From: a virus
IMG/VR virus record: IMGVR_UViG_3300023174_000438
Coordinates: 1-32,260 of that record
DNA: 32,260 bases
Direction: 5' to 3' (one strand)
Below are positions 20,865 to 31,029 of this stretch, piece by piece (positions within the stretch are counted from its first letter, which is position 1; the number at the start of each line of letters is the position of its first letter). Both the position numbers and the translations under genes were made by a program. The notes below the pieces were generated by a model. It did not search any database, was not told the origin of the DNA, and saw only the letters and a list, made by a program, of their open reading frames with translations.

Positions 20865-23141
20865 ATGGCAACAAGAATGCAACAGCGCAGAGGTACTGCT
20901 GCTCAATGGGTTTCAACAAACTCTGGCAATGGCCCAATCCTCAACGCAGGTGAAATCGGATATGAAACCGATACAAATAAATTTAAAATTGGTGACGGTA
21001 CAAATCACTGGATCAACCTTGACTACTTTGTTGATGCTAACTCAACAGTAAACCCTGCCTTTGGCTCAAGTATCACATTTGAAGGTGCTACAGATAACGC
21101 CTTTGAAACTACCCTGTCAATAACAGATCCAACTGCAGATCGGACTATTACATTCCCAGATGCAACTGGAACTGTTGTTTTGGCCGACGGTAGCGGAAAT
21201 GTTACAGTATCAGGAGACCTAACTGTAAGTGGTACAACTACTACTATTAATAGCACAACAATTAATGCTACAACAGGAATTGTTTTTGAAGGTGCTACAG
21301 CAAATGCTTTTGAAACAACATTAACAGTTACAGACCCTACAGCAGACAGAACGGTTACATTTCAAGATGCAACAGGAACAGTTGTCCTAAGAGACTCAAC
21401 AGACACTCTTACAAATAAAACCTTAACTTCTCCAGTAATCAATACACCTACTGGAATTACAAAATCAGATGTAGGGCTTGCAAACGTTGATAATACAACA
21501 GATGCTAATAAGCCAGTTTCAACTGCTACACAAACGGCGCTTGATCTTAAGGCACCGCTAGCAAATCCAACATTTACAGGAACTGTAACACTTCCTTCAG
21601 GAACAGTCACATCAACAATGATTCTTGATGGAACTATCTTGAATGCAGATATTAATGAATCAGCAGCAATTGCATTGTCTAAATTAGCAACAGACCCCCT
21701 TGCTCGTGCAAACCACACAGGCTCACAAACAGCATCAACAATTTCAGATTTTAATGAAGCAGCACAAGATGCCATTGGCGGAATTTTGGGTACTGGATTA
21801 ACTTATAACGATGCATCTAATACAATTACAGTAGATTCAACAAATATTCAGTTGCGAGTAACAGGCGTAACAGATACAGAAATTGGATATCTAGACGGTG
21901 TTACTTCTGCAATTCAGACTCAGATGGATGCTAAGGCACCACTTGCTTCCCCAACATTTACAGGTACTGTAGTATTACCTTCAACAGTAAATGGACCAGG
22001 TGCTAGCACATCAGTTAACTTGTTATTCCCAACAACTAGCGGACATATTACACTTGGTGGATCACAAACAACTGGAAACCTCACACTTGGCGGAGGATCA
22101 GGAAGAACAACTGGTGTAATTGGAATTGGAACTGGTGCAACAACATCTGGAACCAAGACAGTTGATATTGGAACTGGCTCAACAGGAGGAACCACAGCAA
22201 TTACAGTTGGTTCTTCTTCTGGAGCAACATCTAATATTACTTTAAATGGTACAGTAACAGCAGCAAACAATCTTGTAGTTACTGGCGATTTGACTGTAAA
22301 CGGAACAACCACAACAATTAACTCAACTACTCTTGCAGTAGATGATAAAAATGTTGTTCTTGGAGATATTGCATCCCCAACAGATGTAACAGCAGATGGT
22401 GGCGGTATAACATTAAAGGGTACAACAGATAAGACATTTAACTGGGTAGATGCTACAGATGCTTGGACTTCATCAGAACATATTAATATTGCTTCAGGAA
22501 AATCATATTATGTAAATGGAACAGCATTAAAAGATGTTACAGAAACTTTAACTAACAAAACTTTAACTTCACCAACTTTGACTACTCCAGCACTAGGAAC
22601 ACCAGCCTCTGGTGTACTTACAAACGCAACAGGTCTTCCTGTTTCAACTGGTATTTCAGGTCTAGGAACTGGTATTGCAACAGCACTAGCAGTTAATACA
22701 GGATCTGCAGGAGCACCAGTATTATTCAATGGAGCACTTGGAACACCTACAAGCGGTACTCTTACAAATGCTACAGGTCTTCCACTTACATCAGGTGTAA
22801 CTGGAACTCTCCCAATTGCAAATGGTGGTACAGGTGCAACAACAGCATCAACTGCTGCAGCAGCCTTACTTCCATCACAGACATCAAATTCTGGAAAATA
22901 TCTTACAACAGATGGTTCAGGTACACTATCTTGGGGCACAGTATCAGGATACTCAGCACCAACACTTGGTTCAACATCAATTGGATCTGGTGCAACAGTA
23001 ACTACTATTGCAGGACTAACATTAACAGCACCAACACTAACTGGAACAGTAACTGCATCAGGAGATATTAATTTGTCTGCTGCTAATGGTCCAGGAAGTT
23101 TAATTGATGAACTAACATTGTTAATGATGGGCGCTTTTTAA
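20865..23141 (+). CDS. Long repetitive tail fibre with Mtd-like N-terminal domain (758 aa)
   Basis: Residues 1-52 ([42 protein letters not shown]) are the short N-terminal fibre domain known from the major tropism determinant and many tail fibres. The EFEGAT-type repeat follows at about 72-107 and 141-176. [19 protein letters not shown] segments and a GDLTVNG...[15 protein letters not shown] module (about 474-552), both shared with the 18438 fibre, come next. After tandem [11 protein letters not shown] and TNATGLP repeats the protein ends near MMGAF. It is probably a host-binding fibre. Confidence 0.8.
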   Translation: MATRMQQRRGTAAQWVSTNSGNGPILNAGEIGYETDTNKFKIGDGTNHWINLDYFVDANSTVNPAFGSSITFEGATDNAFETTLSITDPTADRTITFPDATGTVVLADGSGNVTVSGDLTVSGTTTTINSTTINATTGIVFEGATANAFETTLTVTDPTADRTVTFQDATGTVVLRDSTDTLTNKTLTSPVINTPTGITKSDVGLANVDNTTDANKPVSTATQTALDLKAPLANPTFTGTVTLPSGTVTSTMILDGTILNADINESAAIALSKLATDPLARANHTGSQTASTISDFNEAAQDAIGGILGTGLTYNDASNTITVDSTNIQLRVTGVTDTEIGYLDGVTSAIQTQMDAKAPLASPTFTGTVVLPSTVNGPGASTSVNLLFPTTSGHITLGGSQTTGNLTLGGGSGRTTGVIGIGTGATTSGTKTVDIGTGSTGGTTAITVGSSSGATSNITLNGTVTAANNLVVTGDLTVNGTTTTINSTTLAVDDKNVVLGDIASPTDVTADGGGITLKGTTDKTFNWVDATDAWTSSEHINIASGKSYYVNGTALKDVTETLTNKTLTSPTLTTPALGTPASGVLTNATGLPVSTGISGLGTGIATALAVNTGSAGAPVLFNGALGTPTSGTLTNATGLPLTSGVTGTLPIANGGTGATTASTAAAALLPSQTSNSGKYLTTDGSGTLSWGTVSGYSAPTLGSTSIGSGATVTTIAGLTLTAPTLTGTVTASGDINLSAANGPGSLIDELTLLMMGAF

Positions 23142-23173
23142 ATAATAAAGTACTAACCCTAAACTATAGATTG

Positions 23174-23205
23174 ACACGCTCTTATTGAGCGTGTTTTTCT
23201 TTTTA
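23174..23205 (+). terminator. Rho-independent terminator after the 758-aa fibre
   Basis: ACACGCTC-TTATT-GAGCGTGT is a perfect 8-bp stem with a 5-nt loop, followed by TTTTCTTTTT. It separates the tail genes from the ribonucleotide reductase. Confidence 0.9.
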
Positions 23206-23210
23206 AAGTA

Positions 23211-23219
23211 TGTTATACT
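23211..23219 (+). promoter_or_regulatory. Extended -10 promoter of the reductase gene
   Basis: TGTTATACT. Transcription should start near 23226, one base before a TACTTC-N9-GAAGTA hairpin (23227-23247). A 50-nt leader then leads to GAAAGG before ATG 23282. Confidence 0.6.
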
Positions 23220-23226
23220 TAGGTAC

Positions 23227-23247
23227 TACTTCGGAAATTAAGAAGTA
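23227..23247 (+). other. 5' leader hairpin of the reductase mRNA
   Basis: TACTTC pairs with GAAGTA around a 9-nt loop right at the predicted 5' end. It is too small for a cobalamin riboswitch and shows no B12-box sequence. Confidence 0.4.
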
Positions 23248-23281
23248 CTCATCTAATTTTACTTTGAAAGGTACATAATAA

Positions 23282-25315
23282 ATGTCAGAAAGCGTATTTT
23301 CTTTTCGTCTATCAGAAGAATTTGTAAATAAATATCAAACCATTCCAGCACCATTTGGATTCTCAGATGCAGGATCTAACTCGTTGGGAGAGGTAACATT
23401 TATTCGCACATATTCTCGTGTTAAAGAAGACGGGACTAAAGAACGCTGGCATGAAGTATGTCGTCGTGTAATCGAGGGTATGTACTCAGTTCAAAAAAAT
23501 CATGCCAAGGATAATCGTCTACCATGGAATGACAATAAAGCACAGAAGTCTGCCCAAGAAGCATTTCAAAGAATGTTTGAATTAAAGTGGACTCCACCAG
23601 GCCGTGGTCTCTGGGCATTTGGAACTCCTATGACTATGGAGAAGCGCAATTCTGCATCCCTTCAAAATTGTGCAATGGTCTCAACAAGAGATATTGATCG
23701 TAATGATCCAGGTGCACTTTTTGCTTGGGTAATGGATGCATTGATGTTAGGAATTGGTGTAGGGTTTGATACCCTTGGACAAGACAAGCAAATGTCTATT
23801 TATGCTCCAACAGAGCCAGCATCTATTTATGAAATCCCAGACACCCGTGAAGGATGGGTAGAATCTGTTAGATTACTTATTAATTCATTTCTTCGTGCAA
23901 ACCAGCCTATTCAGCAGTTTACCTATGACCTTATCCGTCCTCTAGGTGCCCCTATTAAGGGCTTTGGAGGCGTTGCAAGCGGTCCAGCACCACTTATTGA
24001 TCTCCATACACGTATTCGCAATGTAATCGGTTCTAGAGCGGGAGAAGCCCTTGATAGCCGTGCAATTGTAGACCTAGTAAATCTTATTGGTACCTGTGTG
24101 GTATCAGGAAATGTTCGTCGTTCTGCTACCCTTGCACTTGGTGTTCCAGAAGACGAAGGTTTTATTAATCTTAAAAATCCAGAAGTATTCCCAGAAAGAA
24201 ATTCATATGATCCAGAAAAACCAGGTTGGGCATGGATGAGTAATAACTCTATTGCTGCTGAGGTTGGAACTAAGTATGAAGACTATGTAGATTTAATTGC
24301 AGACAATGGAGAGCCAGGTTTTATCTGGTTAGACGTTGCTCGTAATTATGGCCGTCTTGCCGATGCACCTGATTATAAAGATGCTCGCATTATGGGCTTC
24401 AATCCTTGTGCGGAGCAGCCATTAGAATCATACGAACTTTGTACACTTGTAGAGGTGCACTTAAATCGTCATGAGTCCAAGGAGGACTTCCTCAAGACAT
24501 TGAAGTTTGCCTATCTTTATGGAAAGACTGTAACTCTTATGCCAACTCATTGGCAACAGACAAACGGAATTATGCAACGTAATCGCCGTATTGGAACATC
24601 CCTTACAGGCATCGCTGCATTTGCTGATGAACATGGTTTGCCAGTTATTCGTGAATGGATGGACGAAGGGTATAAAACAATTCGTAAATATGATCATTCA
24701 TATTCAGAATGGCTCTGTGTTCGTGAATCAGTTCGTGTAACAACAGTTAAGCCTTCAGGATCAGTATCACTTCTTTCTGGTGCTACCCCTGGAGTTCACT
24801 GGGGTCCTGGTGGAGAGTTCTATCTTCGTGCTATTCGTTTTGGAAATACTGATCCAATGCTTCATTTGTTTAAAGCAGCGGGGTATAAAATTGAAGCAGA
24901 CCTTGTATCAGCAAATACCTCAGTAGTATATTTCCCAGTAGCATCTGGACACAAACGTGCAGAGAAGCAAGTTAGCCTATTTGAAAAAATTGGTTTGGCA
25001 GCAACTGCTCAGAAGTATTGGTCAGATAATGGTGTTTCTGTAACACTTTCATTTGATAAGGAAGAGGAAAAGAAGTTCATTGCTCCAGCCCTTAATATGT
25101 ACGAGGGACAATTAAAGGCAGTTTCATTTCTTCCAATGGGAAATAAAACTTATCCTCAGCAACCTTATTCAGAAATATCAAGAGAAGAATACAACTCATA
25201 TGTAGGCAAGATTGGCAAGATTGATTGGTCTGCTATTTATGATGGTGTAGAAAATCTTGAAGCAGAGGGCGAAGCATATTGCTCAACTGACGCTTGTGAG
25301 ATTAAGTTTTACTAG
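23282..25315 (+). CDS. nrdJ: Adenosylcobalamin-dependent ribonucleotide reductase (class II), 677 aa
   Basis: Makes deoxyribonucleotides from ribonucleotides using a B12-generated thiyl radical. NPCAE at 374-378 gives the radical Cys376 and Glu378. The redox pair is C130 (SLQNC) and C387, and C376-C387 keeps the 11-residue step of the Lactobacillus leichmannii triphosphate reductase (C408-C419). The C-terminal CSTDAC (667-672) is the CxxxxC shuttle of that monomeric type. KPSGSVSLLSGATPG (490-504) is the phosphate loop. At 677 aa it is slightly shorter than the 739-aa reference. It stands alone between tail genes with its own promoter, preceded by a terminator. Confidence 0.95.
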   Translation: MSESVFSFRLSEEFVNKYQTIPAPFGFSDAGSNSLGEVTFIRTYSRVKEDGTKERWHEVCRRVIEGMYSVQKNHAKDNRLPWNDNKAQKSAQEAFQRMFELKWTPPGRGLWAFGTPMTMEKRNSASLQNCAMVSTRDIDRNDPGALFAWVMDALMLGIGVGFDTLGQDKQMSIYAPTEPASIYEIPDTREGWVESVRLLINSFLRANQPIQQFTYDLIRPLGAPIKGFGGVASGPAPLIDLHTRIRNVIGSRAGEALDSRAIVDLVNLIGTCVVSGNVRRSATLALGVPEDEGFINLKNPEVFPERNSYDPEKPGWAWMSNNSIAAEVGTKYEDYVDLIADNGEPGFIWLDVARNYGRLADAPDYKDARIMGFNPCAEQPLESYELCTLVEVHLNRHESKEDFLKTLKFAYLYGKTVTLMPTHWQQTNGIMQRNRRIGTSLTGIAAFADEHGLPVIREWMDEGYKTIRKYDHSYSEWLCVRESVRVTTVKPSGSVSLLSGATPGVHWGPGGEFYLRAIRFGNTDPMLHLFKAAGYKIEADLVSANTSVVYFPVASGHKRAEKQVSLFEKIGLAATAQKYWSDNGVSVTLSFDKEEEKKFIAPALNMYEGQLKAVSFLPMGNKTYPQQPYSEISREEYNSYVGKIGKIDWSAIYDGVENLEAEGEAYCSTDACEIKFY

Positions 25316-25324
25316 TCTCTAGCC

Positions 25325-25333
25325 TGCTATAAT
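25325..25333 (+). promoter_or_regulatory. Extended -10 promoter before 25351
   Basis: TGCTATAAT; the predicted start near 25340 leaves a leader of about 11 nt holding AGGAG. Confidence 0.55.
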
Positions 25334-25350
25334 AAGGGTATAGGAGAATT

Positions 25351-28300
25351 ATGTCTAACCCGTCAAATCTGTATGCAGAGAAAATTTTCTCAGAACACCC
25401 ACTGGTTTTGTGGGCACTTGATGATAAGGCTGACTACGTAAGTTTAATAACAGAAGCACAAAGAAATATTGAATCTCAGTGGACAGTCACTGGAGCAACA
25501 GTCAATACGGATCCTGGAAGTGGAGCAATAAACCCTCCATTTAAAGATAGTCTTTCAACTAATATTTTGGGAACTGTCCCATCTGGAGCAACAAGAACTA
25601 TATCTTTAGTTAGTCCAAATCTTACAAATTTTTCTAATATGGACTCTTTACTTGAGACATTTTCTATTGGTTCATATTTTTATTCTAATAGTGTTTATGT
25701 TAATTCTGTTTCAATTGGCTTTGAATATACAGATCCAAGCACATCTTCAATTGTTCAAGAACTTGAAACCTTTAATGAACCTCTTTATACAAAATGGTCT
25801 TTTATATCTTCAACTTTTAAAATACCAAATAAGATTGCTACATTTAGAATTGTAATTAAAATAGTAACTGCATCTGGAGGGGCAAATTCATCAGACTATG
25901 AGTTTGACATAAATGGAATAAGTGCAGGACAGTGGGCCGAAGAGTTTAACGCAACATCTCTTGGAGTACAGACAGTTGCTTTTCCAAATACAATTGCAAT
26001 AGAAGATAGTCGTGCAGTTCAAGCAGAGGCGTATGGGCTAGGGGATAAAAGTGGATACTACCTTTCAGGCACAACATCTTTATTTGCTAAAAACACAAGC
26101 ATACCATTAGTATATGGAGCATCTGGATTAACCAAGATTGTTCCAAATGGAGATAATCCATCATTAATAATTCCTGGACAAGGATTTTTAAATGAAGCGG
26201 GTAGGCACAAAGAGTATACTGTTGAATTTTGGGCAAGAATTAATTCAGATGCAACATTACCTAAAAGAATTTTTGGACCAATATCTTCATCAGATGGCTT
26301 ATATGTAGAGTCAGGGTTTCTTACTTTAAAAATTAATAAATCTTTTAAATCACATTTTGTTGGTGAGTGGTATAGACCAATGTTGATAAATATTAGATTA
26401 GTCAAAGACTCTGCAACACTTCTTGTAAATGGAGAAGAAGTTCTATCTATTTCTTTTGACACAAAGACTATTCCTTTACCATCAATACTAAATGATCCAA
26501 GTGGAAAAGAGCAGGACTGGCTTGGATTTTATGCACATGAAGATGTTCCAGAAATTGAGATTGATTGTGTTGCTATTTATCCATACCAAGTTCCAGTAAC
26601 AATGGCAAAGCGTAGGTGGGTATATGGCCAAGGAGTAGAATCACCAGAAGGAATTAATTCAGCATATGGAGGAACTTCTTCTTTTATTGACTATACTTTT
26701 GCAGACTATACCGCAAACTATTCTTATCCAAGTTTTGCAAAATGGCAACAGGCTAGTTTTGACAACTTATTTGCATCAAGAACATCTTTACAAACACCAA
26801 CATATAGTTTGCCTCAAATGTCTATTGGTTCAAAAACTACAGAAGATTTGTATAATGATAATCAAGCAGTACAGGTTGGATTAAATAATTTTATAACATT
26901 TAGACCTAATGAAACTTGGGCAACAACTCCTGCGTACTTTAATTTTCCACAACTTAATATTCTTAGTGATGAAATACATGCCATATATGCTGTAGTTCAA
27001 ATTAATGAAGATGATCTAACAGAACAAACAATTGTTGAAATAAAAAATACAATAAATGGAAATCGTTTTACTATTAGAAAAAATGGCTCAAGCATAGACT
27101 ATTGCCTAAAATATAATGGAGTAGAAGAAGATATTTTAGTTGGACAGGAATTTTTATTAGAAAGAAAGTTTGCAGTTGGAATCAACATAGAAACCCTAGT
27201 ATCTGAATTTGGTGGAAATGTTGCATCATTTTTTGGCAATAGAAATGGCCTAACTGTATATTTTGGTGGAGATGATTCTGGACAAAGAACATTTGCTGGA
27301 TATATGTACTCTATTGGATTTTCTACACTTTTTAATAAAACACAGATTACTGATCATTTTTTAAGTAATGGAACTGCAAATATTAATTCAGGAGACGAAC
27401 TCCTTGCTCATACAGCAAGTTATACACTGCTTCCTTTAGAGGCATACGATAACTTTTATCTAGATATCGGTGTTTCTGGATATTGGGAAGACTATATGCC
27501 ATTGTCTTATTTTGCACAATATGTTAAAAATGATATTGGCAATGAGTATTACGATTTAGATTTTTTGCAATTTAATGTTGACTACCCTTTGCCATCAAAA
27601 ATAACTGAAACTCAAGTTGGCATTGAGTCATTCTCATATGGAGAACTAGACAAAATGTACTCTTCTCCAACCCAAAAAACGTATGCAGATCTAGCAGATC
27701 AAGGGGCAGAGGGATGGTTAGACTATTTAGATATGGCTCAAGCATCCATAAGTGCATATGCGTATGACACTACAGGTGCATCAATAAAAAGTTATATTAC
27801 TTTTCAATATATAGACGAAGGTGCCAATTCTCCACAAAGTTATTTTCCTAAACTAGATAAGCCTTTAGCCAGTAGAATTTTAGATATAGATAATCATCCT
27901 CAATGGCTAACTACAAAGTTTGAAGTTGTTGACAATACACTTATTTATCCTACCAAAACAATTGATTTTAATAAATTAGCAATTGTCTATAGTCTTGAGT
28001 TTGATATTCGTGGATCACTAACTAAGCCAATAACACTGAGAAACCTATCACTTTCTTCTCAGGTGTTTAATAATAACTCGTTTAATCCAGTTGGAACAAA
28101 ATTTGGCACACAAGTCTATCCATATAAAAAGTCTGGACTATATTATGACTATAAGTCTAAAAACCCATATACCATTTATAAGGGCAGCACTCCATACCTT
28201 TATATGACAAGAAATTCGGGTATTGAAGTCCGTGGAACATTTGATCAGTCAATTGACAGAGGTATATCTATGCCAGTAAACTCAAGTCTTGCTGATAACT

Positions 28301-28947
28301 ACCGAGTTAGTGCTTTTCAAACTTGGTATAGAAATGATAATTCAAAGTTTGAGTCTACCCCTACACAATTTTTTGAAATAAAACACAAAAATGAAACTAT
28401 TAAGTTTTATGTTCAATCAACAAATACTGAGGGATCAAGAGCAAAGATTTTTGCTATTAATGATTCTACAGGAGAAGCAACCAATGGAATATCGTATTAC
28501 ATAAATGGCTCTGTTGTTAGAGAACCTGTTTTAACAATTAAAGAATGGTCAATTATTGGTATTTCTTTTAATAATTCTTTGATCTTTGACTCTTATATTG
28601 GCTCAGTAAATGTTAATGGTCCAGGAGTCTTTAATAATGTTTCTTATTATAAAACTAACAATCTTCAACAAATTCAAAGTAATATTACAAGGCCTTGGAC
28701 TAAGGTCAAGCAAGATGGGGCTACAAACTTTGATTGGCAGTATTGGGATACAAACTACACCTGGAATGGCATGCTTGTTGTTTCAACTTCAGAGACTTAT
28801 GGGGTAAATCCTTCAGAAATCTATAAAACATATATTGGCACTAATAAGATTATTATTGATGATGGGCAAGGAATGACGTTTGATTCAAACAAGATTAAGG
28901 TGTATAAGGATGCATCTTGGTCAAGTAGTATCGTAACTCCTGCCTAA
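25351..28947 (+). CDS. Large minor tail protein with LamG-like domains (1198 aa)
   Basis: Begins MSNPSNLYAEKIFSEHPLVL, followed by WALDDKADYVSLI, an opening I know from large actinophage tail proteins. Concanavalin A/LamG-like sandwiches are visible around residues 285-415 (KEYTVEFWARINSD to IDCVAIYPYQVP), about 547-660 (VEIKNTINGNRFTIRKNG to YMYSIGFS) and about 985-1110 (FEIKHKNETIKFYVQ to IIGISFNNS). Such domains bind sugars, so contact with host surface glycans is plausible. It has its own promoter and AGGAG site and precedes the portal block. Confidence 0.75.
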   Translation: MSNPSNLYAEKIFSEHPLVLWALDDKADYVSLITEAQRNIESQWTVTGATVNTDPGSGAINPPFKDSLSTNILGTVPSGATRTISLVSPNLTNFSNMDSLLETFSIGSYFYSNSVYVNSVSIGFEYTDPSTSSIVQELETFNEPLYTKWSFISSTFKIPNKIATFRIVIKIVTASGGANSSDYEFDINGISAGQWAEEFNATSLGVQTVAFPNTIAIEDSRAVQAEAYGLGDKSGYYLSGTTSLFAKNTSIPLVYGASGLTKIVPNGDNPSLIIPGQGFLNEAGRHKEYTVEFWARINSDATLPKRIFGPISSSDGLYVESGFLTLKINKSFKSHFVGEWYRPMLINIRLVKDSATLLVNGEEVLSISFDTKTIPLPSILNDPSGKEQDWLGFYAHEDVPEIEIDCVAIYPYQVPVTMAKRRWVYGQGVESPEGINSAYGGTSSFIDYTFADYTANYSYPSFAKWQQASFDNLFASRTSLQTPTYSLPQMSIGSKTTEDLYNDNQAVQVGLNNFITFRPNETWATTPAYFNFPQLNILSDEIHAIYAVVQINEDDLTEQTIVEIKNTINGNRFTIRKNGSSIDYCLKYNGVEEDILVGQEFLLERKFAVGINIETLVSEFGGNVASFFGNRNGLTVYFGGDDSGQRTFAGYMYSIGFSTLFNKTQITDHFLSNGTANINSGDELLAHTASYTLLPLEAYDNFYLDIGVSGYWEDYMPLSYFAQYVKNDIGNEYYDLDFLQFNVDYPLPSKITETQVGIESFSYGELDKMYSSPTQKTYADLADQGAEGWLDYLDMAQASISAYAYDTTGASIKSYITFQYIDEGANSPQSYFPKLDKPLASRILDIDNHPQWLTTKFEVVDNTLIYPTKTIDFNKLAIVYSLEFDIRGSLTKPITLRNLSLSSQVFNNNSFNPVGTKFGTQVYPYKKSGLYYDYKSKNPYTIYKGSTPYLYMTRNSGIEVRGTFDQSIDRGISMPVNSSLADNYRVSAFQTWYRNDNSKFESTPTQFFEIKHKNETIKFYVQSTNTEGSRAKIFAINDSTGEATNGISYYINGSVVREPVLTIKEWSIIGISFNNSLIFDSYIGSVNVNGPGVFNNVSYYKTNNLQQIQSNITRPWTKVKQDGATNFDWQYWDTNYTWNGMLVVSTSETYGVNPSEIYKTYIGTNKIIIDDGQGMTFDSNKIKVYKDASWSSSIVTPA

Positions 28948-28949
28948 TA

Positions 28950-28958
28950 TGGTATACT
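28950..28958 (+). promoter_or_regulatory. Extended -10 promoter, leaderless start at 28966
   Basis: TGGTATACT with 7 nt (GGTGGTT) to the ATG at 28966. The in-frame GTG at 28960 would lie upstream of the predicted start of transcription. Confidence 0.65.
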
Positions 28959-28965
28959 GGTGGTT

Positions 28966-29361
28966 ATGAATTCTTTAATAAATCCCGAAACTGGCGAACC
29001 CATTGTTAAAAATGTACGTAGGCAGGTAATCGAAAAGAAGTATAACTGGGGGCTATACGTATACAAAAAAGCAAGTGGCAAGTGGTTTACTGATGGAGAG
29101 GGAAATGTTCTTAATATTGAGGCAATGCGTAATGATGTAGCAAAGATTGCAGAACTCAAAGCAGCAGCAAAATACTATGGAGATGATGGCGATGGAGAAG
29201 CAGTATTTGTTCCAGGACTTACTCGTATTTCAGACGAAGAACACTCAGAGCAAATGGATCGTATGAAATCTGGTTTAATTCCATCCATGAACGACTTGGG
29301 TGCATGGCATGCAGCACAGCAAACTCTTAATAAAGCAGGAAAGGCTGCCTTCGATGAGTAA
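28966..29361 (+). CDS. Hypothetical protein before the portal (131 aa)
   Basis: Begins MNSLINPETGEPIVKNVRRQ. A basic N-terminal part (KKYNWGLYVYKKASGKWFTD) is followed by an acidic helical part (MRNDVAKIAELKAAAKYYGD) and DDGDGEAVFVPGLTRISDEE. No family is recognised. The portal start lies 8 bases inside its 3' end, so translation is coupled and a role in head or portal assembly is plausible. I chose 28966 because of the promoter position. Confidence 0.65.
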   Translation: MNSLINPETGEPIVKNVRRQVIEKKYNWGLYVYKKASGKWFTDGEGNVLNIEAMRNDVAKIAELKAAAKYYGDDGDGEAVFVPGLTRISDEEHSEQMDRMKSGLIPSMNDLGAWHAAQQTLNKAGKAAFDE

Positions 29362-30988
29362 TAGCGACTATATAGAGGCCAGACTTGGCACTACTGAAAA
29401 ACCAGAAAGCCAATTTAAAAACAGCGATCCATTTAATAAGTCTTGGGATGAATTAAAAAATCTTGGGGGACTTGAAGATAATTTTAAACGTCGTATTACA
29501 AGACAGGTAAATAAAGCAGTAACACAAGAAGGATATCTTGCAACCAACGGAAACATTGATCTACTTAGTGACTCATACTTAAATTCAGCAAATGCTGATC
29601 CAAAGGGCCTTAAAGATTCTGGATCTAAGGCAATCAATCCTGGTCTTGTTTATCGTAATGGATATGGTTTGTTTGATGTAATTACTCCACCATATAATAT
29701 GTACGAACTTGCTAATTTTTATGATACATCTTTTGCTAATCATGCTGCCATTGATGCAAAAGTAGAAAATGTTGTAGGTCTTGGTTATCGTTTTGATGTA
29801 ACAGATCGAACAATGATGAGCCTTGAAAACAATGCAGACAAAGGTGCAACTGATCGTGCACGTAATCGTATTGAAAGAGCAAAGTTAGAAATTCGTGATT
29901 GGCTAGAATCCTTAAATGACGATGATAGTTTTACACGTACAATGGAAAAAATTTATACAGACCTTCAGGCAACTGGAAATGGTTATATGGAAGTTGGCAG
30001 AATGGTAAATGGAGAAATTGGATATATTGGACACATTCCATCTACAACAATGAGAGTACGCCGAATTCGTGATGGCTATGTGCAGATCATTGGACCAAAG
30101 GTTGTTTACTTCCGTAACTTTGCCGCTACAAATAAAAACCCGCTAACTGGAGATAATCGTCCAAATGAGATTATTCATTTTAAAGATTATTCTCCATTAA
30201 ATACATATTATGGAGTGCCTGATATTATTGCTGCTCTTCCATCTTTAATTGGTGATCAACTTGCTTCTCAATACAATATTGATTATTTTGAAAACAAGGC
30301 AGTGCCAAGATATGTTATTACTCTTAAAGGCGCTAAACTGTCTGCTGATGCTGAAGATAAAATGTTTAGATTTTTGCAGACTGGGTTAAAATCTCAATCA
30401 CACAGAACCTTGTACATTCCGCTTCCAGGCGACAATGATCACTCTAAGGTTGAGTTTGATATGAAGCCAATCGAAAACGGTATTCAAGATGGTTCATTTA
30501 AGGAGTACCGCAAGCAAAATCGTGATGATATTTTAATTGCTCATCAGGTTCCAATTTCTAAACTTGGTGGTTCTGATTCGGGCGCAATCGCTGCAGCCTT
30601 AGCCCAAGACAGAACTTTCAAGGAACAGGTTTCACGTCCAGAGCAACAGCACCTTGAAAAAGTTATATCAAAAATTATCAAGGAACGAACAGATATTCTT
30701 CAATTTAAATTTAACGAACTAACCCTTACAGATGAAATTGCACAATCACAAATTCTTGAGCGTTATGTTAAAAATCAAATTATGCTACCTAATGAGGCTC
30801 GTGAAATTCTTGATCTTCCACAGGCAGAACATGGAGATGCCCCACTTGAACTTAGTCCAAGACAGGCAGCAGATTCAAGGGCAAATGGTAACCGCTCTAG
30901 GGATGCAGAAAGAACTAACAGCCAATCTGATGGGTCTGCAACAGTTGCTGGACGAAATCCGAAAGGTGAAGGTAGAGCATCTCAATAA
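29354..30988 (+). CDS. Phage portal protein, PBSX type (544 aa)
   Basis: Forms the dodecameric ring at the capsid vertex through which DNA is packaged and ejected. Typical parts are NHAAIDAKVENVVGLGYRF, then DLQATGNGYMEVGR, NEIIHFKDYSPLNTYYGVPD, the long helix IGDQLASQYNIDYFENKAVP, and PISKLGGSDSGAIAAALAQD with ERTDILQFKFNELTLTD near the end. The start is MSNSDYIEARLG at 29354, overlapping the upstream gene by 8 nt with AGGAAAGG ahead; an earlier in-frame ATG (29300) lies deep inside that gene. The C-terminus is low-complexity and polar. Confidence 0.9.
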   Translation: MSNSDYIEARLGTTEKPESQFKNSDPFNKSWDELKNLGGLEDNFKRRITRQVNKAVTQEGYLATNGNIDLLSDSYLNSANADPKGLKDSGSKAINPGLVYRNGYGLFDVITPPYNMYELANFYDTSFANHAAIDAKVENVVGLGYRFDVTDRTMMSLENNADKGATDRARNRIERAKLEIRDWLESLNDDDSFTRTMEKIYTDLQATGNGYMEVGRMVNGEIGYIGHIPSTTMRVRRIRDGYVQIIGPKVVYFRNFAATNKNPLTGDNRPNEIIHFKDYSPLNTYYGVPDIIAALPSLIGDQLASQYNIDYFENKAVPRYVITLKGAKLSADAEDKMFRFLQTGLKSQSHRTLYIPLPGDNDHSKVEFDMKPIENGIQDGSFKEYRKQNRDDILIAHQVPISKLGGSDSGAIAAALAQDRTFKEQVSRPEQQHLEKVISKIIKERTDILQFKFNELTLTDEIAQSQILERYVKNQIMLPNEAREILDLPQAEHGDAPLELSPRQAADSRANGNRSRDAERTNSQSDGSATVAGRNPKGEGRASQ

Positions 30989-31010
30989 TTGAGAAATCTA
31001 CAAAAACATT

Positions 31011-31019
31011 TGGTATAAT
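31011..31019 (+). promoter_or_regulatory. Extended -10 promoter before 31030
   Basis: TGGTATAAT, 10 nt before the ATG; the predicted leader is about 4 nt with no ribosome site. A TTGAGA lies 19 nt upstream (30989-30994), a poor spacing. Confidence 0.55.
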
Positions 31020-31029
31020 GGAATACACT

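Noticed and set aside
18611-22939. Long valine/serine-rich antisense frames opposite the two long fibres
   Set aside because: They are shadows of Thr/Ala/Gly-rich repeat proteins, with no start signals.
23221-23281. Cobalamin riboswitch before nrdJ
   Set aside because: The leader is only about 55 nt and has no B12-box; it holds one small hairpin.
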